Assembly (NCBI GenBank): GCA_021397845.1
Contig: CM038050.1
Coordinates: 146,505,980 to 146,569,979, forward strand
Direction of reading: 5' to 3'
Length of the DNA: 64,000 nucleotides
Source of the DNA: Areca catechu
Lineage: Eukaryota > Streptophyta > Magnoliopsida > Arecales > Arecaceae
Shown one piece after another: positions 45,546 through 56,770 of the stretch (position 1 is the stretch's first letter; the number at the start of each line of letters is the position of its first letter). The notes beneath the pieces were generated by a model. That model was not told where the DNA came from. It worked only from the letters and a program-made list of their open reading frames with translations, and did not search any database. A program made the translations under genes and the position numbers.

Positions 45546-45822
45546 ATGATCCTCGAGATGACAGGTGATATTCGTGCAGTGCGAAGTCCCTCAATTGCCA
45601 AAGCCCCATAGTTTTTGAGTAATTTGTTTCGAGGGAGATGGTAGAGTAAATTATTATTTTCTTTGGAAATTATTCTGTTGGTCTCTCCAGATTCTCTTCA
45701 AGTTGCAGTATCAATAAATTTTAATGGTTGAGCCCCACCTTATAACTGTGGAGGTGGAGCAGTGAAGCCATCTGACTAGAATATCTTAAGTAAATAGTTA
45801 GGCAGGCCATTCTTATCAAATG
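45546..45822 (+). other. Probable 3' UTR and flank of the GAUT-like pseudogene
   Basis: An AT-rich sequence follows the GAUT stop codon. It includes aataaatttt at about 45713, a possible poly(A) signal. No other feature is seen. Confidence 0.45.
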
Positions 45823-47345
45823 CTGTCACGTCTCGAATTCAGTACCGAAATCGGTTACGTGACCGACGATATAAATCCTAGGTTTTATCCTAAAGATCAT
45901 GCAAGGCCTAGGTACACAAGAGTCACTTATCTCAAAAAAATATCATTCATCATTAAGCCCGAATATCTGCACAACTTTGGAAAAGAAAGTAGGGTTGTGA
46001 GCTTTACAGCCCAGTAAGATCTCCAAACAGTCACCATCAATAATAATTTAAAAATAGCAAGAAGATAAGAATACATATCATGCCATGCAATGAAACAACT
46101 CAAATATCGACAAATTCTTTTGTAAAATCATGTTTTTCTCTTTATATTTCAATTTACTCAGCCATCTTCTCTAGGATTCTGGACTAGCCACGGTCATGCT
46201 TCAGCCCACGCTGGCAATCTCAGTGTCACACTTTAGCCTGTGACTAGCAATCTCATTGTCACCTTCAGCCTGTGATAGTAATCTCACAATCGACCATATA
46301 CAATCTGTCCATGGCCAGGCCCACGTACTAAGCCCGTGGCTCCGACTATGTAATCACGGTCCCATGGCATGGCTAGTCCAAATACCATTATCACTTTATC
46401 AAATCAGGTCATACTGTCAAATCATGTCACGAAATCAAACCAAATCGTGTTCTTCATAATTGATCAAAAATGAAAAGAACCCTGTACCTAGTCTTATAAC
46501 TCTAGAGAGAGTGGAGAGACAATTTTAGAAAGAAATTTTATAAAGAAAAAATAAGGAGTGAAATTAGAGAGAAATTAGAATGACATCTCGATCAGCTAAG
46601 CCCAGTCAAGTATTACTCACTGATCACCTCCATCCGACCCAGTCTAGGCAGCGACTAGTCCCTCGTTAGTCGATCCTTATCCGTTGGAATATATTTGACT
46701 AATCAAGACAATCCGATTACACATCTTCTTACCGACCCCTTAGCTCTAATAAAGGTATTCAAAAAAATCTTCGATTCTAAAAGCCTTGGACTATATTCCC
46801 ACTTAAATCTTCCAAAAGGCCAACACTCTGACACTCACTCCCATGCCCCTAACCATATGGCCAAAAGGTTATATCACATCTCAAGATCTTTAATCACCAT
46901 CATATTTTTGCAATTAAGAGGAGCGTGCCTGGATCCAAATAGTAGTCCACATCACCATTAAAGAAATATGACAAATTCCATATAAAGGACAAGGTTTTAA
47001 TTAAAATAGAATGAACATCTTTTGCAAATGAAAAATCCTCTGATAGCTTGCTAATAAGCTCTGCCACTTCTCACCAAATCTATCAAAATTCTTTTCATTC
47101 TAAAAATGCCCTTGCCCTTCACCTATAAATTGAGACCCCTGAGGACTCCCGAGGTACATAAAAGTTTTTCCATCATACTTCTCATACTATTGTTATGTCG
47201 GAAAACTAACTTGAGCATTGGAGAGCCCATGCAGAAACACCTTCCAACCATGACTATTTTGCAGGTTCCACCTCCCGGAGATCCACTTGCATCATTAGCT
47301 CAACATCTCCGATGCCTTGATAGATTTCAACACCAATAACCTGCA
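45823..47345. repeat. Unclassified LTR-like repeat debris
   Basis: The start tgctgtcacgtctcgaattc and the segment with three roughly 30-bp units built on CAGCCTGTGA-TAGCAATCTCA (46203-46285) look like decayed retrotransposon noncoding sequence. At 47200-47285 ctaacttgagcattggagag and ttttgcaggttccacc resemble the end of Tat-type LTRs as in element D. Boundaries, orientation and family are not established, and no coding region is seen. Confidence 0.35.
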
Positions 47346-48340
47346 TATTATAAAAAAATAAAAAATAAAAATATATAAAATGATAAGCGATGCCAATTAT
47401 TTACCAGTTGAATTCTAGACTTCTGACTCTCTATGCTTCACCTCCAGCAAAGCACTCCTACGCCACTTCTTGCAAAGCTTTTGCTCTAGCTTGAAGACTC
47501 TTCTTTGAAGTCCCACCTCTCCTTAAACTTTTCTTCCAAGTCCAAGCACCTCTTAGCGACAATGTCTACCTAGGCATCCAAGTTCTTATATATCGCATCC
47601 GGAATGCCATCTCTGGTCGCTCTTATTTTTCTAAGTTTTACCTTTAGTAATAGGATGCAAACTCAGAATTGCCATGACCTTCAAGTATCATTTAACATAT
47701 CATATTGCCAACTAATAGGTAAAGTTAGGTTCTATCACATTCGAGAATTGTATTATTCTATAGGTCAATTACAGTAATCAAACGATACATATTAGGGATC
47801 GAAAGAAATTTTAATAGTATTTTTTCTTAGTCTTTCTCACATGATCGAAGATATGTGAGGAGAACTAAAGAAAAATGCTATCCAAAATTTTTCTTGAACC
47901 CTCAACATACTTTTGATCACTATAATTATCTATAGAATTAATTGCAATTTCCAAACTATCCAAACTAGATAGTCAATTGATTAATATACATAATTCTCCC
48001 ACTCATACAAAAATATCTAAATATACGAATGCCATAGAATGTATACATTAATCAAAAGATGGGTCTATAGTTCTATACAATACAAATTTTATAAAAAAAA
48101 TCTAATTAATTAGTTAAGTTAACACATAATTATAAAACATGAATATATCAATAACAATAGTTCATATGCATTAAAACATGATAATTTAAATATATAAGAA
48201 GTTCATTAATGAATGCTAGAGTAAGTGTGGGTGCAATAAAGAACATGGAAATTGAGTAGTTCAACGAGGTATAAGATACAATCTTTAGGTTAGTCTTCAC
48301 CATCAGCTGAAGTTTCATATTGCTAGTTTTTGTCATTCTT
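47346..48340. other. AT-rich stretch with a possible coiled-coil relic on the minus strand
   Basis: 47420-47640 read on the minus strand gives a charged segment (RCLDLEEKFKERWDFKEES) that could be a scrap of an aORF coiled coil, but similarity is weak. The rest is AT-rich with short A runs and shows no gene. Confidence 0.3.
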
Positions 48341-48685
48341 TAGAGATGCCACTTGGCCCTTGCACATAGGCTAGTTGCCTTAGACACTAGCTAGGACCCG
48401 AGGCCTTAGCGCATAGAGCACGCCTTGGTCCTAGTCTTTGCAATGCTACCCGACACCTTCCCTCAGCCCGAGCATGCGGGGGACGGGAAGATTGCTGTCC
48501 TGGATGTCGGCTGGGACCCGAGGCCCAAGCATGCTAGGCACTCCCCATCCCTATGTTTGCAATGCTACCCAGTACCTTCCCTTAGCCCAAGTGTGCAAGG
48601 TGCACGACCTAGGTCCCAGCTTGTGCTCTGCATACTGAGACCCGAGTCCCATGCATGCAGGACATGCATCCATGCACATATAATC
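48341..48685. repeat. GC-rich degenerate repeats (about 110-120 bp units)
   Basis: The phrases 'gacccgaggcc', 'gcatg(c)..gcac', 'tttgcaatgctaccc' and 'accttccct(c/t)agccc' recur about 2.5 times (48395-48490, 48510-48610, 48640-48670). The region is GC-rich in AT-rich surroundings. Open frames inside it are by-products. Confidence 0.5.
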
Positions 48686-48686
48686 A

Positions 48687-48823
48687 GTTAATTAATTAAT
48701 TAATTAATTAATTAACTAAATAATAAATAACTAACTAATTAATAATTAATTAATTTTCTAATTAGTAAAAGTTAATTAATTAATTAATTAATTAACATCT
48801 AATTAATTAATTAAATTAAATTA
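48687..48823. repeat. (TTAA)n microsatellite tract
   Basis: Long runs of ttaattaattaa with a few interruptions. Low complexity; no gene. Confidence 0.9.
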
Positions 48824-49039
48824 ATATTTTTTTGGCGATGGTTCTATTATTGTTTCCATAATTAATACTTATAAAATCCAAAATAGGCGGGCCCCATATA
48901 TGGCAGATCCAATGTGCATGGACTGAAGTGCAGGAATGAACGGTGGCACATCGATGATGCAATGGGGATGAGATGCTTGCTTGGGGATGCGATTGCAAGG
49001 ATGGGGGTGTGGTGATGGTAGCATAAGGAGGAGGAACCA

Positions 49040-49440
49040 ATAGGAGGGAGCACAGGGCACCCGGAGGGAGGAAATAGCAAGGGGAAGTATGAGGTATTGG
49101 GAGGGGGAACCAGCAGCGAGGAGCACCTAGGGGGCAAGGGGATGTGGTGGCCAGCAGGGGGAGCACTGGGCACCAAGGAGGGAAGAATGGGCAAGGGGGA
49201 GCACGGGGCACCACGGAGGGAGGAACGGCAATGGGGAGCACTGGGCCTGGGGTGTGGTGGTCGGTATGGGGGGAGCACGAGGCATTGAGGAGGGGGGAAC
49301 GGGCAAGGGAGAGCATGGGATGCTAGGACAGGGGTAGTGGCAGGGGGAGCACAAGGCACCGGGGAGGGGAGAACTGGTAGCAGGGAGCTTGGGTGGAGGG
49401 AGCACGACATAGGGATAGGTTATCGGGAGGAGGGAACCAG
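49040..49440. repeat. G-rich minisatellite, about 37-bp degenerate unit
   Basis: About ten units follow the pattern GGGGGAGCAC-GGGCACC-GGAGGG-GAAC-GGCA, starting near 49045, 49081, 49158, 49196, 49233, 49268, 49308 and 49344. Runs of four to six G on the + strand give quadruplex potential. Pro-rich ORFs on the minus strand (up to 182 codons) are a consequence of the repeat and have no independent support. Confidence 0.75.
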
Positions 49441-49549
49441 CGACAGAGAGGGAATTTTGGCGAGAAGCGGGAAAGTTTTTTTTGGCCATCGAGTACCCGA
49501 ATCCAATTTTGTTCAGCACTATTAGCAATGACAACGATTTTCATCACTA

Positions 49550-50224
49550 AAAGAGGTCGATAAAGTCTGAACATTAATATTATTATAAGCGACGGCCAAA
49601 GGTCGATAAAGTCTGAATGTTAATATTATTATAAGCGACAACCAATCATCATTACTAACAATAGACAATTCCATCACTAATATTTTTTTAAATAAAAAAA
49701 TTGGCTTTATCAGTAGCGATGACCAATTATCATGCTAATAATAAATAATTATATCTCTAATAAGTTTTCAAAAAAAAAATAAATTAAAGATTATTAGCGA
49801 TGATTATTGTCATCGCTAAAAAATGATCGCTTAATCAGTATTTATTAGTGATGGCCAATTTCCATCACTAATAATATCAATTTTATTGCTAATATATTTT
49901 TAAAATAAAAAAATAAAAATTATTAGCAACGACTACTACCATCACTAAAATTAGTCGATAAAGCCTAAAAACCAGTATTATTATTAATGATTACCAATTA
50001 TCATCACTAATAATAACCAATTCCGTCGCTAATATTTTTTAAAAATTAAAATAGATTTAAAATTAAAAATTATTAGTGATGACTTCTACCATTTCTAATA
50101 GATAATTTACTGTCGCTAATACTACTAGCGGCAACTTGTATCCCTGTTGTTATTTTTGGTCACTAAAAGCTATTATTAGCAATAGATAATTAGCCATCGT
50201 TAATATTTTTTTTTTCTTGTAGTG
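49550..50224 (-). mobile_element. Terminus of a CACTA (En/Spm-type) DNA transposon with subterminal repeats
   Basis: The sequence ends ..tttttttttcttgtagtg at 50224. On the minus strand this is CACTACAAGAAAAAAAA, the usual plant CACTA terminus. The 650 bp inside it hold many direct and inverted copies of a subterminal unit of the type TTAGCGATGACnATTnTCATCGCTAATA, with the sequence 'gataaagtctgaatgttaatattattataagcgac' type repeated at 49559 and 49605. The opposite CACTACAAG end was not found in the window, and no transposase is seen, so this is one end of a truncated or rearranged element. Confidence 0.75.
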
Positions 50225-51510
50225 GTATATGCATATATTACCGAAGGAAAAATAAGAAAAGGACTAGCAAATGCCAAAATGTGACAACATGGTTAAGTCA
50301 CATGCATTGAAGGTGAGCATATGTGCAATCTTTTTTGTGATGTTTCCTTTCAACTAATCCTTTACGATTATTTGTTTATTCCTCAATTTTATTACTATTT
50401 GTTTGGTTATCATTTGTTTTATTACTAAACCTTTAACTCTTTTCTATTTATATTTTGCCGAACAAGATAGAGGCCTAGACAACTCCAAAATAACAATCTT
50501 TGTCATTTATATTAGTAAACCAACAAGGTATAATTATAGATTTTTGATAATATATAATTAAATAACTAACAAAAAACATATTTAAATCCTCAAATAATAT
50601 AATAAAATGTCTAATCAAGTAAGAAGTCCTCCTTTCGAGCAAAGAACCCCAACGATGCAAAGAAGATAAAAAACTAAATACAAAAGATCAAAGAAAATAA
50701 TTAAATACATATTATTTTGTAGAAACCTTCGACATGTTAGGCATTTACTATGAGCAAATTTCCTCAATCACAGAATATTTTCATTTTGTGCTTGGCCTTT
50801 GACATAGTTTTCCAAGATTCCCTAATTATTTGATTTTTATGAACTCACCATTATAAGCGTCCAACATCATCCAACATTAGTGACAACTTATAGATGACAC
50901 TACTAAATCACTAAGGCAACAAAAATAGATATCTTTTGGAATTCAAATATTTGGGATCCATGTCTTACCTTACAAAGATACAAACCTCCCCTTGCAAGCA
51001 AATCAAAATGAACTTTGAGTGGTATAACTTCTATCTTGCCGAAGTCTATATATATAAACTATTTAAGAGGTATGCATCTCTTCAGTAAAGGAAAAATATC
51101 AAGTATTGGCACAAAACATGACATGAGATTTGAATTCTTGGTCCACTAGCTCTTCTTAAGCGAAAATGATGGTGCAATTTTATAGTTAAAACATCATACA
51201 ATCTATATATTTTACGTCTATATTTCTCTCAATGCTTTGAATCTTATTCTACAAACTATAATTTGGACTATCTAGTTGGAACCAAGTTTCTCCCAAAGCT
51301 AAAAGATCTCATTCCAATAAAATTAAGCTTTATAATTGCAGTTTAAGAGATAGCATCGTGTTGCCAGAATTTGTAGCTATGTTGCAAGTTGTTTAAAAGC
51401 AACATTTGAAGCAAAGAAAGCATTAGCAAAAAAAAAAAAAAAAACTAATCAGTTTGTTAATAAGGAAGCGAAAAAAATAAAGTAAATGAATAAAAAAAAG
51501 CTGGACATAG

Positions 51511-51562
<52 letters not shown>

Positions 51563-51655
51563 AAGTTATGCAATTAGGCATCTTGATGTTACACAACATG
51601 AACTATCTTTTAAGTGTTTATATTATAGAAAAAAAAAAAAAAAAAAGGATAGCTC
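50225..51655. other. AT-rich intergenic stretch with microsatellites
   Basis: No gene is seen. (GA)24 lies at 51513-51560, and A-runs lie at about 51429-51444 and 51629-51646. It may include genuine low-copy host DNA between transposons. Confidence 0.6.
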
Positions 51656-51846
51656 TTGAAAATAAACAAGTTTTTATTAATACATTTAGAGTAGTACACT
51701 GGTACACAAGTACCCCCGCATATTAATTGGAATCTAATACACTTATATCCTAAAAATAGGAAGATCTCACAATGGCACTCTCACATACACAACTCTTTCA
51801 ATTTGTTCTCACACACTCCATGGTAGGACTTGTCCCTTATTTATAG
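51656..51846 (-). repeat. Element H 3' LTR, distal piece with TATA box
   Basis: The minus strand reads CTATAAATAAGGG at about 51834-51846, a clear LTR promoter. The piece ends at TGAAAATAAACAAG on the + strand (..TTTTCA on the minus). It is separated from its proximal piece (52945-53128) by the solo LTR between two TATAG copies. Confidence 0.5.
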
Positions 51847-52944
51847 ATGTGATATGGCTACATTGCTGACATGGGACGTGTGTCAGATCTAGCTGGACAT
51901 GATCAGTACCACGTGAATTTTTTCTTTCAAAAGATCTTCCGTTCAGGATGAAGTGCTCTTGCTCCTTCGCCAGCTAGCGCCCGAAGACGGGTCCACCTTG
52001 GCCGAAGTCGAGCACCTCTCTGCCGCTCCACCAGGTATCCACCCAGGAGGGGTCCACCTCGGCCGAAGCTGTCGGCCCCTCGCTCCCTCGCCAGGTGGCA
52101 CCCCAAGACGGGTCCACCTCGACCGAGGTCGAGCGAGGCCCTGCTGCTCCTTCGCCAGCTGGCACCCAAAGACAGGTCCACCTCGGTCGAAGTCGAGCAC
52201 CTCTCTGCCGCTCCACCAGGTGTCAACCCAGGAGGGGTCCACCTCGGCCGAAGCTGGCGGCCCCTCGCTCCCTCGCCAGGTGGCACTCCGAGACGGGTCC
52301 ACCTCGGCCGAGGTCGAGTCGGGCCCTGCTGCTCCTTCGCCAGCTGGCACCCGAAGACGGGTCCACCTCGGCCGAAGTCGAGCACCTCTCTGCCGCTCCG
52401 CCTGGTGTCCACCCAGGACGGGTCCACCTCGGCCGAAGCTGGCGGTCCCTCACTCCCTCGCCAGGTGGCACCCCGAGACGGGTCCACCTCGGCCGAGGTC
52501 GAGCCAAGCCCTACTGCTCCTCCGCCAGTGGCACCCGAGGATGGGTCCACCTCGGTCGAAGTCGAGCATCTCTCTGTCGCTCCGCCAGGTGTCCACCCAT
52601 GAGGGGTCCACCTCGGCCGAAGCTGGTGGCCCCTCGCTCCCTCGCCAGGTGGCACCCCGAGACGGGTCCGCCTCGATCGAGATCGAGCCGGGCCCTGCTG
52701 CTCCTTCGCCATCTGGCACCCGAAGCCGGGCCCTGCTACTCCTTCGGGAATCCGTCTTGAGGGATCTGTTCCATCTTGCCGCTCTCTAACTTGACTGTTG
52801 GAGTGTCCCCGTCGGAATCCCCGGCCAGGATCTCTGACTTTGTTTTGCAGGTCCGGGAGCTTGGAGATCTCGAGGTGAGAGAGTCCAAAATCGGTGCCAG
52901 CTCAAGAGCTACAGATCACCACGATGAGATCGACAACAAAATAC
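51847..52944 (+). mobile_element. Element I: candidate solo LTR of a D-related Tat family
   Basis: TGATATGGCTA at 51850 equals the start of the element D 3' LTR, and CTTGACTGTTGGAGTGTCCC..TTTGCAGGTCC (52789-52855) matches the D LTR block near its end. The length is about 1.1 kb, like D's LTRs. CGACAACA at 52931-52938 resembles D's GGCAACA end. TATAG at 51842-51846 and 52945-52949 may be the target duplication, although this leaves 3 and 6 extra bases outside a TG..CA frame. Most of the element is a 184-bp array. Confidence 0.55.
51955..52760 (+). repeat. 184-bp higher-order tandem repeat made of three ~61-bp subunits
   Basis: The phrase GCTCCTTCGCCAGCTGGCAC recurs near 51959, 52143, 52327, 52512 and 52696, about 184 bp apart. 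Each unit has three subunits starting GACGGGTCCACCTCGGCCGA, about 60-62 bp each, that differ in their second halves. GC content is high and units are very similar. Because 184 is not a multiple of three, frames rotate through the array. This keeps long ORFs (up to 278 codons) open on both strands without coding meaning. Confidence 0.92.
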
Positions 52945-53128
52945 TATAGGTCGGTGGATAGTGCCATTTAGTACTCTTCTGGTATGACAGTGCAAGAAAG
53001 GCCTAAAGAGATAAAGAATGGTCTGTGGTCGCTCTTGATAATTTCAAGAAAACATATAGAATATCCGAGAGATATCTAATGAAGAGTGGAGAGAGAGTGA
53101 TAGAGAACGCTATTATTGATTCCCAACA
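52945..53128 (-). repeat. Element H 3' LTR, proximal piece
   Basis: On the minus strand it starts TGTTGGGAATCAATAATAGC next to a GGGGGAG purine tract (53129-53142). It continues to CCGACCTATAG, where the solo LTR interrupts it. Confidence 0.6.
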
Positions 53129-53142
53129 CTCCCCCTCATCAT

Positions 53143-54604
53143 GAACTCTCTCATACCTTTTTTCTCGTGGCCATGCCAAGTTATTCTCTAAACTCCACAA
53201 ACTATGAAGCATTAAGTCCTTTTGTGAGATGTCCACTACTTGATTTCTTGTTTCTATTTATTGCATTTCAATTTATTCTCTTAAGACTTTTTCTCGTAAG
53301 AAATGATAGTGCATTTTTAATGTTTTGTTTTCACATAAAACAATGGATCATCTGCTAATCGAATTGTAGATTGATTGTCACAATATAATGGCAGTGCATA
53401 GTCAATAAGTTAGTGAAGATTTTTCATCAGGTGCATCGGCCACATACTTTCTTGAGATGTGGTCACTACTGCTTTATATTCCATCTCTATAATTGACAGT
53501 GATAATGTCATATTCTCTTTGCTGCTCCAAGAGATTAGTCCTTGATCTAAGATTGAGCATATAATCTGTAGTTGATCATTGTGTGTCATGGTCACCAGCA
53601 TGGTCGGCATCATAATATCCAACCACTTTACATGTACCTCCTCTTTTATACATCCAACTGAAGTCAAGTGTTCCTTTCACAAATCTTAGGATTTGTCAAT
53701 AAATCAACTTACTACTCCAACTGCATATGCAATGTTGGACCATGTTAATGTCAAGTAGATTAGGTTCCCAATTAATTGCCAATACATGGTTAGGTCTTCT
53801 AGGTTCTTACCTTCTTCTATGCAAATCTTGGCATTGACTTCAATCAGAGTGGACATCGGCTTGCAATCAAGCATCTTATATTTTTGTAAAAGATCCTTTG
53901 CGTATTTATGTTGACACAAGAATAAACCTTTTTTTCATGTGACCTACTTCAAGCCCCGAGAAGTGATTAAGCTCTCCAAGCTCTTTCATTTGAAATTGGA
54001 TTGATAGATTTTTTTTTTTTTGTTTGACAAATCTCTTCCGCATCATCTCTAGTTATTATGAGATTATCCAAATAAAACTAGTATTATTGCTAGCTTACCT
54101 TCTAGACCTTTGATAAACAAGCTTGAGTCAGCTGGTGCCACCAAAATATCCACTTTGAATCAAAAACTCTGATATCTTACCTACCATACTCTTGGTGCCT
54201 ACTTTAACTCATATAAAGCTTTTTTTATCTTGCATATGTACTCAAGGTGAGCCCTACTCTTAAATCCCCGTGGAGATCCATGTATATGTCTCAATCTAGC
54301 TCTCCATAAAGGAAGGCATTTTTCATATCCTTTTACTGCAACTTCCAGCACTTGATGGCTAGGCGTGTTGGTAGGACACAAATAGTGTTTATCTTGGTTT
54401 TTTTATCCAACCTGTATCGTTGTGAAAACTCTCAAGCCACCAATCATGCCTTGTACCGCTAAATTGATCCATCTAACGGGGTCTTTATCTTGTGAACCCA
54501 TTTGCAAGAAATGGGTTTTACTTCTTTAGGCTTAGGCACCAAATTGCATGCTTGATTCTCTTGTAGAGCCTGAATCTCTTTCTTCATCATATTTTTCTAC
54601 TCAA
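53143..54604 (-). pseudogene. Element H RNase H and reverse transcriptase
   Basis: The minus-strand segments are: KTKHIK..HFL and DIFTKGLNA-like RNase H end (53165-53400, frameshifted); MEYKAVVTTSQESMWPMHLMKNL with the RNase H E-A/Y block (53410-53530); KYAKDLLQKYKMLDCKPMSTL and GNLIYLTLTWSNIAYAVGVVS, the RT C terminus (53704-53919); KIKKALYELK (about 54199-54230); and KEVKPISCKWVHKIKTPLDG (about 54460-54520), the RT N terminus. Many stops; inactive. Confidence 0.85.
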
Positions 54605-54612
54605 CATATTGT

Positions 54613-55066
54613 TAGGGATGGCAATTTTTACCGACCCGATGGATATCTGATCCGGCCCGATCCTAATGAGATGAGTAAAACTCGACCCGCCTAATTTATA
54701 AATGGATATGGATTATATAAAAAAACGCGACTCAAATTCAGGTTAGGTACAGGTAGTAGTATGCCCCGACCTGAACCCGACCGTTTATATATAAAAAAAT
54801 TATGTTTATAAAATATTTAAATAAATTAGATATGGGACGGATATACTCGACCCGACTCGACTCGATCCAACCCATTTAGGTTTTAAGTAAACTAGGTTTT
54901 GTGAGACCGGATATACCCGACCCGACCCGATCCAAACGTGATTTTTTTATACTCGACCCGACCCTACCCGAGACGGGTATGGGATGGGTATAGGGCAGAT
55001 AATTTTTTAGCGGAGCGGGTATGAATTTTAGATGACCTGACCTAATCCGACCCATTGCCATCCCTA
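54613..55066. mobile_element. hAT-type MITE, 454 bp
   Basis: The terminal inverted repeat TAGGGATGGCAAT..ATTGCCATCCCTA is perfect over 13 bp. The 8-bp target copies CATATTGT at 54605-54612 and 55067-55074 are identical, as expected for hAT superfamily insertion. The interior is built of short GACCCGA / CGGGT / CGGATA repeats in both orientations, seen in many plant hAT MITEs, and codes for nothing. Removing it rejoins the element H frame (EEASQYVE..KNMMKKEIQALQ). Confidence 0.93.
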
Positions 55067-55074
55067 CATATTGT

Positions 55075-56770
55075 GATGCTTCTTCATATGTTATTGGCTC
55101 TTTTATATTTTCTTATTTTGCTATGGCTGCATTAATATACCTAGGATTTAGTTTTTGCTGTCTGCTCAACCTTCTTAACTATGTTTGTGGCATGACTTCT
55201 TCTCTTATTTCTTCGTATTGGCTTTCTTGTACTCCCTCTAATATTCTTCGATACAGTCTAGTTTGCCATGGGCTTGTTTTTTCTTTTGACTCATCCCTTG
55301 GCAATGGCACAAGTTCTTTTGGATTTTGCTTCCCTTTCCCCAAATCTCTTCAGCAGCTTCTCTTCAATCTCCTTTGAATCAAATAATACCACATGTTAGG
55401 ATGCCCACCATGATTATGCATTGTCAAACACCACAATTCAAGATACATAGCATCAGCTAGTTGTAGGATCATAACATCTCCACCATTTTCTTGTATTATC
55501 ATATGCTACAAAGATGCACTTGATTACCTTCTTTTTTAATCAAACTTGTTACATAGGTGATCAAGTATAAATACGTAGCTTACACAGCCAAGTACTTGAA
55601 AGTGGCTCAGTATGGGTTTCATGTTCCATAGCTTTTGAAGGGCGAGATGAATCCTTACCTTACTTGTGGTAACTTGTTAATCACATGGGCTATGGTCTTC
55701 ATACACTCTACCTAGGAATGTCTAGGAACATTCTTGCCATGTGACATACTCCAACACATCTCTGCAAGGTATTTATTCTTCCTTTCTACTACACCATTTT
55801 GTTATGGTATATTGGAACATGTTAATTATTTATGTATTCTACATCCTCATAGATAATTATAGAATTCCTTGGATGTATACTCTCCCCGTTATCTATATGT
55901 AGGCACCGTATTTCTCTTCCTATTTCACTTTCTACTATTTCTTTGAGCTTTTTAGACTTTGTCAAAGTTATTTTTTATTTTTCTTTTATAAAAAACCCAA
56001 ATGTACCAAAAGCAATCATCAATGAATGTTACCATATATTGCATTCCGCTGAGTGATAGTTGTTTTACTTATCCAAATATGTTTGAGTGAACAAGCTTTA
56101 ATGGTTGCTTTGCTTTGAACTTGGAGCCTTCATATAGTAATTGTTGTGCCTTATCATATTGGCACATAGCATAAACTATATATCACTATGGATATTCAGC
56201 TAAAGGAAGCCTTTAAGCATGGAGCTCGTAATTACTTTCAACTTATGATAGCTGACATGTCCTAGTCGTCCATGCCACATATTTATCATCTCATTCTTCC
56301 TAGTTTTATCTACACATGCTTTTTTGCTAACATCACATAAATATAGAATCTACCTTTTATCCTTCCATGATTGGTACATAGACTATTTTTACCTCTCGAC
56401 ATGCCTTAACATCCTTAGGACCAAATGCCACAAAGTTATCTAGTTCCATTTACTGCAATACTGATAGAAGATTCTTCTTCATCATAGATGCATGATAGAT
56501 ATTTTCTACTTGCACTTAGTTGAAGTTGAAATGAGGTTCAATCATTATATTGCCAATGTGTGTACTTGGCAATCTCACATTTTTAGCAGTCACCACAATA
56601 CCTCTTTCTTTATATTCTGATAGATTAAGGAACTTCTCCTTATCACATGTCATGTGATTTGAACTCTCTAAGTCAAAACTCTAATCCTTCTCATAATTAA
56701 TTCTTCCAGGATTAGATATTGCTAGTGTGACTTCTTTATCTTCTATTGCTCCTGATGTAACTTCCTTTCT
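55075..56770 (-). pseudogene. Element H integrase, protease relics and linker
   Basis: In minus order from 56770: a protease-like block with ESSNHMTCDKEKFLNLSEY (about 56600-56680), where the DSG motif is altered; a gag-pre-integrase remnant (about 56200-56500); integrase core pieces with MVTFIDD near 56030, IDNG near 55890 and the catalytic QNGVVERKN near 55790-55815. The linker to RT is RYINAAIAK..ENIKEPITYEEASQY at 55075-55140. Heavily mutated. Confidence 0.75.

Larger units (their letters stand above)
51656..56770 (-). mobile_element. Element H: Ty1/Copia retrotransposon, 5'-truncated, minus strand
   Basis: A short 3' LTR (two pieces, 51656-51846 and 52945-53128, 375 bp together) starts TGTTGGGAATC on the minus strand, directly after an ATGAGGGGGAGTG-type purine tract. 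Upstream in minus order are RNase H, RT, integrase and protease relics in Copia order. A D-related solo LTR (51847-52944) and a MITE (54613-55066) have inserted into it. No gag or 5' LTR is recognisable beyond about 56770. It differs from elements B and E in its short LTR and sequence; a Tork/Tnt1-like affiliation is possible. Confidence 0.75.

Noticed and set aside
48816..49534. Pro/Ser-rich ORFs of up to 182 codons on the minus strand
   Set aside because: They are low-complexity shadows of the G-rich minisatellite; overlapping frames look alike.
51629..51660. Poly(A) run as the tail of a LINE or SINE
   Set aside because: No LINE ORF, SINE A/B box or target duplication was found around it; A-runs and a GA microsatellite are common in this stretch.
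51927..52789. Long overlapping ORFs on both strands (up to 278 codons)
   Set aside because: They are produced by the 184-bp repeat. The period is not a multiple of three, so the same sequence is read in all frames; no known domain and no start context.
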